NCBI RefSeq assembly: GCF_028595285.1
Contig: NZ_JAQQXQ010000007.1
Location: 1 to 64,000 of the forward strand
Reading direction: 5' to 3'
Source of the DNA: Erythrobacter fulvus
GTDB taxonomy: Bacteria; Pseudomonadota; Alphaproteobacteria; Sphingomonadales; Sphingomonadaceae
DNA length: 64,000 nt
Notes under the pieces: generated by a model
Databases searched by the model: none
The model's input: only the letters and a program-made list of their open reading frames with translations
What the model was told of the DNA's origin: nothing
In this document: positions 31,540 to 39,087 of the stretch, piece by piece
Numbering within the stretch: the stretch's first letter is position 1
Layout: every line of letters starts with the position of its first letter
Made by a program: the position numbers and the translations under genes

Positions 31540-32114
31540 CAGTCGTCTGCCTTTTCTTCTGCGTTGTCTTCAATTTCGATAAGTTCGTCAGCGCCCGTGG
31601 TATCCAGCGGGCGGGTAGCGGCGATCAGCGCGTCGGTGAGGACGAGCCTGGCCGAATGAATCTGGTCCAGCGGCAGACGCACATCGCCCGCCTTGGAGTC
31701 GGTTATGTGTACCGATCCGTCAGCCAGCCCGTGCAGGATGCCCTTGTTGACGCGCTGACCGTCATATCCCTTGACCATGACGACCCGTGCCTCGTGCCCA
31801 GCCCAATTGGCGAAATCCTTTTCGCGGGTCAGCGGACGATCGATGCCGGGCGAGCTTACCTCGAGGTGGTAAGCGCCTTCGATCAGCACTTCGCCCGCTT
31901 CCTCGACCGCGTCAATCACGTCGGACACGCGGCGCGACAGAGCAGCACACTGATCGATCACCAACTGGCCGGTGGCCGGATCCTCGGCCATGATCTGCAG
32001 CGCCATGCCGCCGTCACCCGCTTCGGAAGGCAGCATCGCGACGCGCACGAGTTCGAAGCCCAAAGCAGCAGCCTCGGGTTCGATCAGGGCAGTCAGGCGA
32101 GCAATATCGGCCAT
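31539..32114 (-). CDS. rimP: Ribosome maturation factor RimP
   Basis: A 191-residue protein with the RimP N-domain (ALGFELVRVAML), the YHLEVSSPGIDRPL signature and a C-terminal SH3-like domain. It acts in 30S maturation. I chose ATG 32114 (MADIARL), preceded by AGAGAGA; another in-frame ATG lies 24 bases upstream. It is the first gene of the rimP-nusA-ylxR-infB-thioesterase-rbfA series. The acidic C-terminal tail is longer than usual. Confidence 0.95.
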   Translation of the reverse strand: MADIARLTALIEPEAAALGFELVRVAMLPSEAGDGGMALQIMAEDPATGQLVIDQCAALSRRVSDVIDAVEEAGEVLIEGAYHLEVSSPGIDRPLTREKDFANWAGHEARVVMVKGYDGQRVNKGILHGLADGSVHITDSKAGDVRLPLDQIHSARLVLTDALIAATRPLDTTGADELIEIEDNAEEKADD

Positions 32115-32267
32115 TATCTCTCTTGCAGAGGGTGACATCACGGCAACGCGGTTCGGGCCGGCCCCCGGAGGCGCCAGCATCCAAACCTTGTCACGACAAT
32201 GTCGGGATGGCTGGACACTTAGGCAAGCGCGGGCGATTTGGCAAGCGCCAAACGCGAGCCAACCCGG

Positions 32268-32675
32268 TCAGGCGCGGACATCCCCGCTGACCCAGCGACG
32301 CACCTGATCGCGCAGCGCCTCGCGCTCGCGTTGTTCAAAAGTTTCTGCGTGATGACGCACCGCCAGCACCTCTGCCTGTGACAAAGGCTCATCGAATACG
32401 AGACCGTTTACTCCGCCCCCGGTGCCGCTGGAACGACGCACCACTTCGGCAAAAACCTCGATCTGATTGATCCGGAGATATGCACAATCGCCCGGTTGCA
32501 GGGGGCCAGCAAGGCCGATCCGTGCCCCCGTAAGCGAGAGATCGAGCAGAACGCAGGTAAGGTTTGAATGGGTAGTGATCAGGCGCACCGGTATTGCCAG
32601 ACGCAGCCGCGCCGCACCGCGCCGCCCGACGGGATGCGGCGGCTTCGATCCAGACAGGAAAGCAACCTGCGACAT
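32268..32675 (-). CDS. PilZ-domain protein
   Basis: A 135-residue protein with the c-di-GMP-binding PilZ signature: RRGAAR at about 18-23 (RxxxR) and DLSLTGARI at about 44-52 (DxSxxG), followed by the expected beta-barrel strands. The C-terminal ~35 residues are charged. It probably transmits c-di-GMP level to an unknown partner. The gene lies downstream of a small membrane protein gene in the same orientation, with a 89-base gap. Confidence 0.85.
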   Translation of the reverse strand: MSQVAFLSGSKPPHPVGRRGAARLRLAIPVRLITTHSNLTCVLLDLSLTGARIGLAGPLQPGDCAYLRINQIEVFAEVVRRSSGTGGGVNGLVFDEPLSQAEVLAVRHHAETFEQREREALRDQVRRWVSGDVRA

Positions 32676-32764
32676 GGTGTAGCATGCTGCGAGATCGCAA
32701 TGAAAATCGCGAGAAAGCCGGGCTAGGGAAGAATACCGGTGTCCGCGGTACTGACCGACGCCGC

Positions 32765-33064
32765 TTACTTGCCCCAGCCGCCATCGTCCTTGCCGGAAGA
32801 CTTGCCGGGCGTAGCGGTCGCCGCTTCATAGCCCCAGCCGTCCTTGGCCATTTCTCTTGCACGGCGTTCCTGTTGCGCTGCTTTGATCGCCCGTTCCCCG
32901 ACCCGTTCGGCGCGCTCGGCGAACGAATCTGCAGCCTTGGGGGCGACATAAGAAGCGCCAGCCGTAAGCATGAAGCCAATGCCCATCACTGCGAATACGA
33001 ACATTCCGATGACGAAGCGGATGCTGCTGGTGAGGGTTTCAACAATCTCGACAAGCGCGCGCAT
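32765..33064 (-). CDS. Small membrane protein of unknown function
   Basis: A 99-residue protein with an N-terminal amphipathic stretch, one or two hydrophobic helices at about 15-40 (FVIGMFVFAVMGIGFMLT), then a charged helix (AERAERVGERAIKAAQQERR) and a disordered Gly/Lys tail. I do not recognise a family. It is 92 bases downstream of pspF in the same direction and may belong to the stress-related neighbourhood. Confidence 0.6.
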   Translation of the reverse strand: MRALVEIVETLTSSIRFVIGMFVFAVMGIGFMLTAGASYVAPKAADSFAERAERVGERAIKAAQQERRAREMAKDGWGYEAATATPGKSSGKDDGGWGK

Positions 33065-33156
33065 GGCCTGGCCCCTGAATGACTAAAGCTGGACGGCTCA
33101 GGCGGAATCCGACGTGCCGTAAGTCCACAAAATATCCGGAATTTCTTAGCATTCGG

Positions 33157-34206
33157 TTAGGAAGTGGCGCTGTCCTGCCCCTCCATCAAGCCGTGCTTGC
33201 GGATTGCATGGCGCAACTGGTCGTAGGTCAGCCCCAGTGCCCGCGCAGTCTGGCGCTGGTTCCAACGATGCTTGCCCAGCGCGTGCTCCAAGATCGCGCG
33301 TTCATGTGCATCAACGGCAGCGCGCAGGTCTTCTACCCCGTCGAAATCGTCGGGCGCGGATGGCGCCACCGCGGCGGGCGCATTCCTATCCTGCGAAGTT
33401 GCAGCATTGCGGTGCGCGGGAGGCCGCGGCCGCCAAGGGCTGTCGAAGGGGTCGAACTGGGCGTGGGCGATCGGGCTTTCGGGATCGTCCCAGCGATAGA
33501 CCGCGCGCTCGATCACGTTTCGCAGTTCTCGAACATTGCCGGGCCAGTCGTAATTATCCAGCTGGTTCATGACGTGCGGCGAAAAGCCCGGCCAGGCATG
33601 CCAATCGAGCTCGGCCGCCATGCGTCGCCCGAAATATTCGGCCAGCACACCGACATCGCCCTCGCGGACCCGCAGCGGCGGCAGCGTGATTACCTCGAAA
33701 CTCAGCCGGTCGAGCAGATCGGCGCGAAATTCACCGCTGGCAGCGAGCGCGGGCAGATCGTCATTGGTCGCCGCGACGATGCGCACGTCGACCCGGATCG
33801 GACGCGAGGCCCCGATGCGGGTCACCTCGCCATATTCGACTGCGCGCAGCAGCCGCTCCTGCGCGCCCATGCTAAGGGTGCCTAGCTCGTCGAGAAACAG
33901 TGTGCCGCGGTCGGCTTCCTCAAACCTGCCCGCGCGGGCCTTGGTCGCTCCGGTGAAGGCGCCGGCCTCGTGGCCGAACAACTCGGCTTCGATCAGGGTT
34001 TCAGGCAACGCCGCGCAATTCATGGTCACGAGCGGCTCGTCCCAGCGGCTCGACAGGCGGTGAAGACGTTCGGCGATCAGTTCCTTGCCCGTACCACGCT
34101 CGCCGATCACCAGTACCGGGCGGTTCATCGCGGCCGCGCGGCTCGCACGCTCTACCGCGTCGAGAAAGGCGCCCGATTGGCCAATGAATTGACTCTCCCG
34201 CTCCAT
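33157..34206 (-). CDS. pspF: Sigma-54-dependent activator PspF
   Basis: A 349-residue enhancer-binding protein with no N-terminal receiver domain, as in PspF. The AAA+ domain holds Walker A GERGTGKE, GAFTGA loop (the sigma-54 contact), Walker B LFLDELG, and the NVRELRNVIERAV segment; a C-terminal Fis-type HTH (NQRQTARALGLTYDQLRHAIRK) follows a disordered linker. It should activate the divergent operon from the sigma-54 promoter at 34307. The start is ATG 34206 (MERESQ). PspA normally binds and inhibits PspF. Confidence 0.93.
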   Translation of the reverse strand: MERESQFIGQSGAFLDAVERASRAAAMNRPVLVIGERGTGKELIAERLHRLSSRWDEPLVTMNCAALPETLIEAELFGHEAGAFTGATKARAGRFEEADRGTLFLDELGTLSMGAQERLLRAVEYGEVTRIGASRPIRVDVRIVAATNDDLPALAASGEFRADLLDRLSFEVITLPPLRVREGDVGVLAEYFGRRMAAELDWHAWPGFSPHVMNQLDNYDWPGNVRELRNVIERAVYRWDDPESPIAHAQFDPFDSPWRPRPPAHRNAATSQDRNAPAAVAPSAPDDFDGVEDLRAAVDAHERAILEHALGKHRWNQRQTARALGLTYDQLRHAIRKHGLMEGQDSATS

Positions 34207-34218
34207 AACCAATCTATA

Positions 34219-34264
34219 GTGAAATTCCCCAATGGTTGGCAATAGAGACCATCGCGTGAAATTC
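34219..34264. promoter_or_regulatory. Candidate PspF upstream activating sequences
   Basis: Two direct copies of GTGAAATTC (34219-34227 and 34256-34264) lie about 45-90 bases upstream of the sigma-54 promoter and just before the pspF start. Enhancer position and repetition suggest activator binding; the motif itself is not known to me. Confidence 0.45.
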
Positions 34265-34306
34265 AAAAACCTTTAAAAGCCACGGATTTCCGCCATTTGT
34301 GGAGTT

Positions 34307-34322
34307 TGGCACGCTGATTGCA
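34307..34322 (+). promoter_or_regulatory. Sigma-54 promoter of the psp operon
   Basis: TGGCACG (34307-34313) and TTGCA (34318-34322) match the -24/-12 consensus; GG at 34308-34309 and GC at 34320-34321 are separated by exactly ten bases. Transcription would start around 34333 and read into the genes from 34366 on. Confidence 0.9.
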
Positions 34323-34365
34323 CAATATCTGGCAACACCACCGACTTTCACTTTGGGAGGCCAAA

Positions 34366-34551
34366 ATGATCAACTCCAACACCGCACAGGGCAGCTTCTG
34401 GAGCACCAAGCTCGGACAGGCCGCCATGGCCAGCATCGCCGCGATGGTGATGATGATCGCTCTGTCCTCGCAGCTTCAGCCGGGTGCGGCCCATGCCGCT
34501 CCACTCGCTCACCCCGCCGCCGAAGCCGGCGCCATGATCGAAATCGCCTGA
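34366..34551 (+). CDS. Small membrane/exported protein leading the psp operon
   Basis: A 61-residue protein with a hydrophobic helix at about 17-36 and an Ala-rich end (possible cleavage after AHA). The ATG 34366 is preceded by GGGAGG. It lies directly after the sigma-54 promoter and its stop is separated from the next ATG by one base. No family recognised; its function in envelope stress is inferred from position only. Confidence 0.65.
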   Translation: MINSNTAQGSFWSTKLGQAAMASIAAMVMMIALSSQLQPGAAHAAPLAHPAAEAGAMIEIA

Positions 34552-34552
34552 G

Positions 34553-35518
34553 ATGGGCGATACCAACAACCCCCTCGGGCCGGAGCGCAGTGTCCCCCCC
34601 GCAGATGCTGCCGGTGACGCACGCCCCAAACGCGTCGACCTGAGCAGCGACGCTCCGGCCCAACCTTCCCGCCTGCTGTCGTCTGGACGGGTGTCGCGGC
34701 TCGACGAGGAAATCGAAGCCTTGCGTCGCAGCCCCACCCCGACGCAATCTCGCGGGCGCACCAACCCTGAACAGGAGGAGCGAGTCGCTCCCCTCGACCG
34801 GGTCAATTCGTTTCTCGATGGAGTAGCCTTCATGGGCATTTTCAGCCGCACCCGCGACATTATTGCCGCCAACTTCAACGATATGCTCGACAAGGCGGAT
34901 GATCCGTCGAAGATGATCCGCATGATCATCCTCGAAATGGAGGAAACCCTGGTCGAAGTCCGCGCCAGCGCGGCGCGCACCATCGCCGACCAGAAGGAAA
35001 TGCACCGTCACTGCGTCAAGCTCGACAAGCTTCAGGCCGACTGGGCGGAAAAGGCGCAGCTTGCGCTGAGCAAGGATCGCGAAGACCTCGCCCGCGCTGC
35101 TCTGGTCGAGAAGAAGAAGGCCGGCGGCATGGCCGACCAGCTCAAGGCCGAAATCGCCGTGCTCGACGATGCGCTGCGCGCCTACGAGGACGACATCCAG
35201 AAGCTGCAGCACCGCCTGCGCGAAGCCCGCAGCCGCCAGACCGCGATCGCAGCGCGCCTCGAAAGCGCGGAAAACCGCGTCAAGCTGCGCACCCTCATGA
35301 GCACCGAGCGTACCGATGAAGCGCTCGCCCGCTTCGACCAGCTTGAACGCCGGGTCGACTATGCGGAAGGCCGGGCCGACGCGCTGCGTATCGCCGAAGA
35401 GAGCCCGCCGTCGCTCGCCGATGAAATTGCCGCGCTCGCCGGTTCGGACGCGATCGACGACGAGTTGGCTGCCATGAAGAAAGCGCTCGGCAAGGCCGAC
35501 GACAGCAAGGAGGGTTAA
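34553..35518 (+). CDS. pspA: Phage shock protein A, possibly N-terminally extended
   Basis: The PspA/IM30 part starts at internal Met 34832 (MGIFSRTRDIIAANF) and runs 228 residues, the normal length; it is almost entirely coiled coil, with the membrane-binding helix at its start. PspA binds the inner membrane under stress and inhibits PspF. In frame upstream are 93 more codons (Pro/Ser/Arg-rich, no stop), starting at ATG 34553 one base after the previous gene. By eye about 70% of these codons end in G or C, which looks coding. The internal ATG has its own GGAG. Either one long form or two forms are possible. Confidence 0.8.
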   Translation: MGDTNNPLGPERSVPPADAAGDARPKRVDLSSDAPAQPSRLLSSGRVSRLDEEIEALRRSPTPTQSRGRTNPEQEERVAPLDRVNSFLDGVAFMGIFSRTRDIIAANFNDMLDKADDPSKMIRMIILEMEETLVEVRASAARTIADQKEMHRHCVKLDKLQADWAEKAQLALSKDREDLARAALVEKKKAGGMADQLKAEIAVLDDALRAYEDDIQKLQHRLREARSRQTAIAARLESAENRVKLRTLMSTERTDEALARFDQLERRVDYAEGRADALRIAEESPPSLADEIAALAGSDAIDDELAAMKKALGKADDSKEG

Positions 35519-35521
35519 GCC

Positions 35522-35833
35522 ATGGAAGACGTTTTTCTTCCGATCATCATCGTCGGCATGCTCTTTATCGGGCTGCCCTGGGTCATCCTTCACTACATGA
35601 CCAAGTGGAAGACCGCCGCGACCATCACCACCGATGACGAGGTGCTGCTGGAAGAGCTCTATAACCTCGCCAAGCGCCTCGACGAGCGGATGGATACGGT
35701 CGAGCGTCTGGTCGCCACCGACGACCCGGACTTCACGCCTGCCCGCCGGCTGATCGCCGATCAGGAGAAGGACAACCAGCAGCTGCGCGAACTCGAACAG
35801 CTGATCGCCGAGAAGAAAGGAACCCGCTCATGA
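35522..35833 (+). CDS. pspB: Phage shock protein B
   Basis: A 103-residue PspB-family protein: one membrane helix at about 5-25 (FLPIIIVGMLFIGLPWVIL), then a cytoplasmic coiled coil with LAKRLDERMDTVERLV and the PspB-type DDPDF. It partners PspC and PspA in sensing membrane stress. Longer C-terminus than in E. coli. Its start is three bases after the pspA stop, and its stop overlaps pspC by four bases. Confidence 0.9.
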   Translation: MEDVFLPIIIVGMLFIGLPWVILHYMTKWKTAATITTDDEVLLEELYNLAKRLDERMDTVERLVATDDPDFTPARRLIADQEKDNQQLRELEQLIAEKKGTRS

Positions 35834-36207
35834 ACAGCCCCCGCACCACGCTTTACCGCGACAAGCACAACGGCAAGTTGATGGGCGTCTGCGCAGGCAT
35901 CGCAGACTACACCGGGATCAATGTTTTCTGGGTGCGTCTGATAGCGATCGCCTCGATCTTCATCACCGGCGGCCCATCGATAATCGCCTATCTGATCGCC
36001 GGCTTCCTGCTCAACAAAAAACCGCCCTATCTCTACCGCGACGAAAGCGAGCAGAAGTACTGGCAGGGCGTGCGCCAGAACCCGAAGCGCACGGCGCGCG
36101 AAATCCGCGCCGCCTTTCGCGACGTCGATCGCCGCCTGGCTGCGGTGGAAACCCACTATGTCAGCAGCAACCCGCGCCTGACCGCCGAAATCGAACGGCT
36201 GCGCTGA
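35830..36207 (+). CDS. pspC: Phage shock protein C
   Basis: A 125-residue PspC-domain protein: LYRDKHNGKLMGVCAGIADYTGINVFWVRLIAIAS is split here as LYRDKHNGKLMGVCAGIA and VFWVRLI, the hallmark, followed by two hydrophobic helices to about residue 62. A cytoplasmic, charged C-terminal tail of about 60 residues follows, with RDVDRRLAAVETHYVSSN. Known to interact with PspB and PspA. ATGA overlap with pspB. Confidence 0.92.
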   Translation: MNSPRTTLYRDKHNGKLMGVCAGIADYTGINVFWVRLIAIASIFITGGPSIIAYLIAGFLLNKKPPYLYRDESEQKYWQGVRQNPKRTAREIRAAFRDVDRRLAAVETHYVSSNPRLTAEIERLR

Positions 36208-36232
36208 GCACTACCAACAGGGGACGCAAGAA

Positions 36233-36544
36233 ATGGACGCAGGAACCTTGGGTGTGATGATCCCGATCATCGCCTTGATGATCCCGATCGTCGCGATCTG
36301 GACCAAGCACCAGCAGAAGATCGCCGAGATGCAGCTGGGCGCCACCGCCGAACAGACCGCGGAAAAGGCCGCGCAATACGCCAGCCACATCCAACGCCTC
36401 GAAGACCGGGTGCAGGTGCTCGAACGGATCGTCACCGATCGCGGCTACGACATTGCCACCCAGATCGAGGCACTGCGCGACCAGCGCCGCGTCGATGACG
36501 GACCGGGCGTCCCGCTCGGCCTCGAAATGAAGGAGCGCGTGTGA
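36233..36544 (+). CDS. PspB-like membrane/coiled-coil protein, paralogue 1
   Basis: A 103-residue protein with one helix at about 5-23 and a coiled coil ending in RVQVLERIVTDRGYD followed by QIEALRDQR. The same signature is in PspB (RMDTVERLVATDDPDF) and in the next three genes, so I take it as a PspB-derived paralogue. The stop codon overlaps the next gene's ATG (TGATG). Function unknown; likely part of the same membrane-stress sensor. Confidence 0.75.
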   Translation: MDAGTLGVMIPIIALMIPIVAIWTKHQQKIAEMQLGATAEQTAEKAAQYASHIQRLEDRVQVLERIVTDRGYDIATQIEALRDQRRVDDGPGVPLGLEMKERV

Positions 36545-36903
36545 TGGAAAACTTCGACGCTTTTCTGCCCTATCTCGGCTGGATCATTGCCGGTGCCTTC
36601 ACGCTCGGTGCAGGCGGCATCCTCACCTCGTTCCAGATCACCCGGATGAAGATCAAGAACGGCTACCCGCTCGAAGGCATGTGGGGCCAGTCGCTGAAGC
36701 CGGGTTCGGACAAGGAAACCGCGCATCGCGTCACCCTGCTGACCCAGGAAAACGCCGAACTGCGCGCCGAACTCGGATCGATGAAGGACCGGCTCGCCAA
36801 TGTCGAGCGGATCGTCACCGACGGCGGCTACCACCTCGGCGCGGAAATCGATGCCCTGCGTGACAGGGCACTGAGCAGCCTCAAGGACAAGGGCGAGGCC
36901 TGA
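36544..36903 (+). CDS. PspB-like membrane/coiled-coil protein, paralogue 2
   Basis: A 119-residue protein: a helix at about 9-28 (LGWIIAGAFTLGAGGILT), a basic stretch with RMKIKNGYPLEGMWG, then a coiled coil with RLANVERIVTDGGYHLG and EIDALRDRAL. The ATG 36544 overlaps the previous stop and the stop overlaps the next ATG. Shares the VERIVTD...EIDALRD signature with its neighbours. Confidence 0.75.
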   Translation: MENFDAFLPYLGWIIAGAFTLGAGGILTSFQITRMKIKNGYPLEGMWGQSLKPGSDKETAHRVTLLTQENAELRAELGSMKDRLANVERIVTDGGYHLGAEIDALRDRALSSLKDKGEA

Positions 36904-37217
36904 TGAGCAGCTGGGCCATCGTCGCAATGATAGCGATCATCGTGTGGGGCGTGGTGAATTACGCCAAAGCCCGTGCCGGGATCGTCACAGATGAATACGG
37001 GAACGAAAAGATCGCCCCCCGCGATGATAGTCGCAGTGCCGCCGAACTCGAAGCGGCCCGCCGCGAACTCGCAGACCTGAAGGACCGGGTGAAGGTGCTG
37101 GAACGGATTGCGACCGACAGCAACTCGGCCGACGCAAGCGAACGGGCACGCATCGCTGCCGAAATTGAGGCGCTGCGGACGCTCCCCGACGAACGCAAGA
37201 AGGAGCAGAGCGAATGA
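36903..37217 (+). CDS. PspB-like membrane/coiled-coil protein, paralogue 3
   Basis: A 104-residue protein: helix at about 2-20 (SWAIVAMIAIIVWGVVNY), then DEYGNEK and a coiled coil with RVKVLERIATDSNSAD and EIEALRTL. It overlaps both neighbours by a few bases. It repeats the LERIxTD signature and has a longer helix after it than the others. Confidence 0.75.
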   Translation: MSSWAIVAMIAIIVWGVVNYAKARAGIVTDEYGNEKIAPRDDSRSAAELEAARRELADLKDRVKVLERIATDSNSADASERARIAAEIEALRTLPDERKKEQSE

Positions 37218-37465
37218 CCACGTCCCTTCTCGATCCGACCGTCGTCACGGCGATGTCGAGCCTTGTCGCTGTCATCGTGATCGCCGCCGCCTTGTTGCGC
37301 GGCTGGCAGGAATGGCTGGCGCTTAAACGGCAGGAGCTTGAACGCTCCGCACCGAGCGAAGCCGCCGAGGAAGGCCCCGGGTTCGGCACCGCACGGATCG
37401 AACTGGCCGATCTCAAGGAACGTATCCGCAAGCTTGAAGCCATCGCCAGCGGGGTCGAACTGTGA
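37214..37465 (+). CDS. PspB-like membrane/coiled-coil protein, paralogue 4 (short)
   Basis: An 83-residue protein: one helix at about 12-30 (AMSSLVAVIVIAAALLRGW), a basic patch, then a coiled coil ending in RIRKLEAIASGVEL, the shortened counterpart of the LERIxTD signature. Start overlaps the previous stop (ATGA) and stop overlaps the next start (GTGA). Confidence 0.7.
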   Translation: MTTSLLDPTVVTAMSSLVAVIVIAAALLRGWQEWLALKRQELERSAPSEAAEEGPGFGTARIELADLKERIRKLEAIASGVEL

Positions 37466-37641
37466 GCGGCCCGCGCAGCACCGCTGCGGCGCAGGCCGGT
37501 ATCGGGTTCGGCAGCGCGCTCGCTATCGCGATCAGTTGGAGCGTCAACAAGTCGATCTTCTGGGCGATCGTCCAGGGCTTTTTCGGCTGGTTCTATGTGA
37601 TCTATTACGCCTTCACCCGGCCCGGCGGGTTGATGGGATAG
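37462..37641 (+). CDS. 59-residue membrane protein closing the psp operon
   Basis: GTG 37462 overlaps the stop of the previous gene. The product has a hydrophobic region at about 12-50 that includes AIAISWSVNKSIFWAI and GFFGWFYVIYYAF, clearly membrane-type, with one or two helices. I have the impression such short proteins recur in other bacteria but cannot name a family. Its coupling to the four paralogues puts it in the same operon. Confidence 0.7.
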   Translation: MSGPRSTAAAQAGIGFGSALAIAISWSVNKSIFWAIVQGFFGWFYVIYYAFTRPGGLMG

Positions 37642-37696
37642 GCCCGCACGCACTCACCCCTTTGCGTTTCGCGCCATGGCTGCTTAAGGGCGCCTG

Positions 37697-38116
37697 ATGC
37701 GCAGCTTAACCGATATTCTCGAAGAGTATGAATTCCTCGAAGGCGACGAACGTTACGGCCTTTTGATCGAATTGGGCCGCGATCTTGAGCCGATGCCCGA
37801 TGCGCTGAAAACCGATGCCACGCTGGTGCGCGGATGTTCGGCGGCGGTGTGGGTCTATCCCGCCGGGCATGACGGCGACCGGCTGCATTTCCTCGCCGAT
37901 AGCAACGCCGCGATCACCAAGGGCATCGTCGCGCTGGTGATTGCCGCAGTGCAGGACAAGCCAGCGGCAGAGGTTGCCGCCATGGACGTGACCGGCGCAC
38001 TCGCTCCGTTCGATCTCAAGAACCAGCTGTCAAGCAACCGCACCCAGGGTGTGCCGAACATGATCGCGCTGGTAAAGGAACATGCCGCACGGCTTGCTGC
38101 GGCGGGAGAGGATTGA
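37697..38116 (+). CDS. sufE: SufE-family Fe-S cluster assembly sulfur acceptor
   Basis: A 139-residue SufE protein. The family pattern is clear: YGLLIELGRDL, then the persulfide-accepting Cys in RGCSAAVW, and the FDLKNQLSSNRTQGV helix near the end. SufE takes sulfur from SufS cysteine desulfurase for cluster assembly. No other suf genes are near. The next gene starts three bases after its stop. Confidence 0.93.
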   Translation: MRSLTDILEEYEFLEGDERYGLLIELGRDLEPMPDALKTDATLVRGCSAAVWVYPAGHDGDRLHFLADSNAAITKGIVALVIAAVQDKPAAEVAAMDVTGALAPFDLKNQLSSNRTQGVPNMIALVKEHAARLAAAGED

Positions 38117-38119
38117 GCA

Positions 38120-39019
38120 ATGTCTGATACCCCTGCCCTGCCCCGGATGCGTTCGTGGCTGTTTGCACCGGGCGACAGCGAAAAGAAGATGGGCAAAGCC
38201 ATCGCCGGCACCGCCGACATCGCGCTGCTCGACCTTGAAGATTCGGTCGCGCCCGAAAACAAGCCTGCCGCCCGCGCGATGGTGGCCGAACAGATCGCGG
38301 CATCAGACAACCGCGGGCGGCTGTGGGTGCGGATCAACCCGGTTTCGACACATGATTGCATCGCCGATCTTGCCGCCATCATCCCGGCGCGCCCGGGCGG
38401 CGTGTTCCTGCCCAAGGCCGAAGGCGCAGCCGACATCACGCAGGTGCATCACTACCTGACAGCGCTCGAAGCCGCTAATGGCATTCCGCAAGGCCGCACG
38501 CTGATCGCTGCGCTGGTAACCGAAACCGCCGCGGCGATGTTCCGCACCGGCGAATATGCAGGTGATTATCCCGGCCGCGAGCGACTGGTGGCAATGAGCT
38601 GGGGGGCGGAGGATCTGTCCTCCGCGCTCGGTGCAAGCGAACAGCGTGGGCCAGATGGCGAGTACTCGCACACCTATGAAATGGCGCGCAGCCTGTGCCT
38701 GATCGGCGCGTCGGCCGCGGGCGTGGCGGCGATCGAGACGGTGCAGCCCGAATTCCGCGACCTTGACGCTCTTGCAGCGCGGGCTCGACGGGTGCGCGCG
38801 CAGGGGTTCCGCGGAATGCTCGCGATCCACCCAGCGCAGGTCGATCCGATCAACGCCGCCTTCACCCCGAGCGCCGAGGAACTCGCCCATGCGAGAGCCA
38901 TTGTGCAGGCCTTTGCCGACCACCCCGGCGCAGGCGTGGTGGCGCTCGACGGCGCGATGCTAGACCGGCCCCATCTGGCGCTGGCGCAGCGGTTACTGAC
39001 CGAGGCGGGCGAGAAATAG
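38120..39019 (+). CDS. HpcH/HpaI aldolase/citrate lyase-type CoA-ester lyase
   Basis: A 299-residue TIM-barrel enzyme of the CitE-like family: SWLFAPGDSEKKMGKA near the start, the metal-binding DLEDSVAP, the LIAALVTETAAAM strand and the WGAEDLSSALGAS loop. Members act as malyl-CoA or citramalyl-CoA lyases/thioesterases; the substrate here cannot be fixed from sequence. It lies three bases after sufE and is probably co-transcribed. Confidence 0.85.
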   Translation: MSDTPALPRMRSWLFAPGDSEKKMGKAIAGTADIALLDLEDSVAPENKPAARAMVAEQIAASDNRGRLWVRINPVSTHDCIADLAAIIPARPGGVFLPKAEGAADITQVHHYLTALEAANGIPQGRTLIAALVTETAAAMFRTGEYAGDYPGRERLVAMSWGAEDLSSALGASEQRGPDGEYSHTYEMARSLCLIGASAAGVAAIETVQPEFRDLDALAARARRVRAQGFRGMLAIHPAQVDPINAAFTPSAEELAHARAIVQAFADHPGAGVVALDGAMLDRPHLALAQRLLTEAGEK

Positions 39020-39087
39020 TTTAATTCATTTTCCTACATTAACCGATTTGGTCATTTTATACGCGACTCAAGCAAGGAGCGCGCAAC

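Noticed and set aside
30520..31659. 379-codon plus-strand frame
   Set aside because: Antisense to nusA and rimP; Asp/His-rich with no family features.
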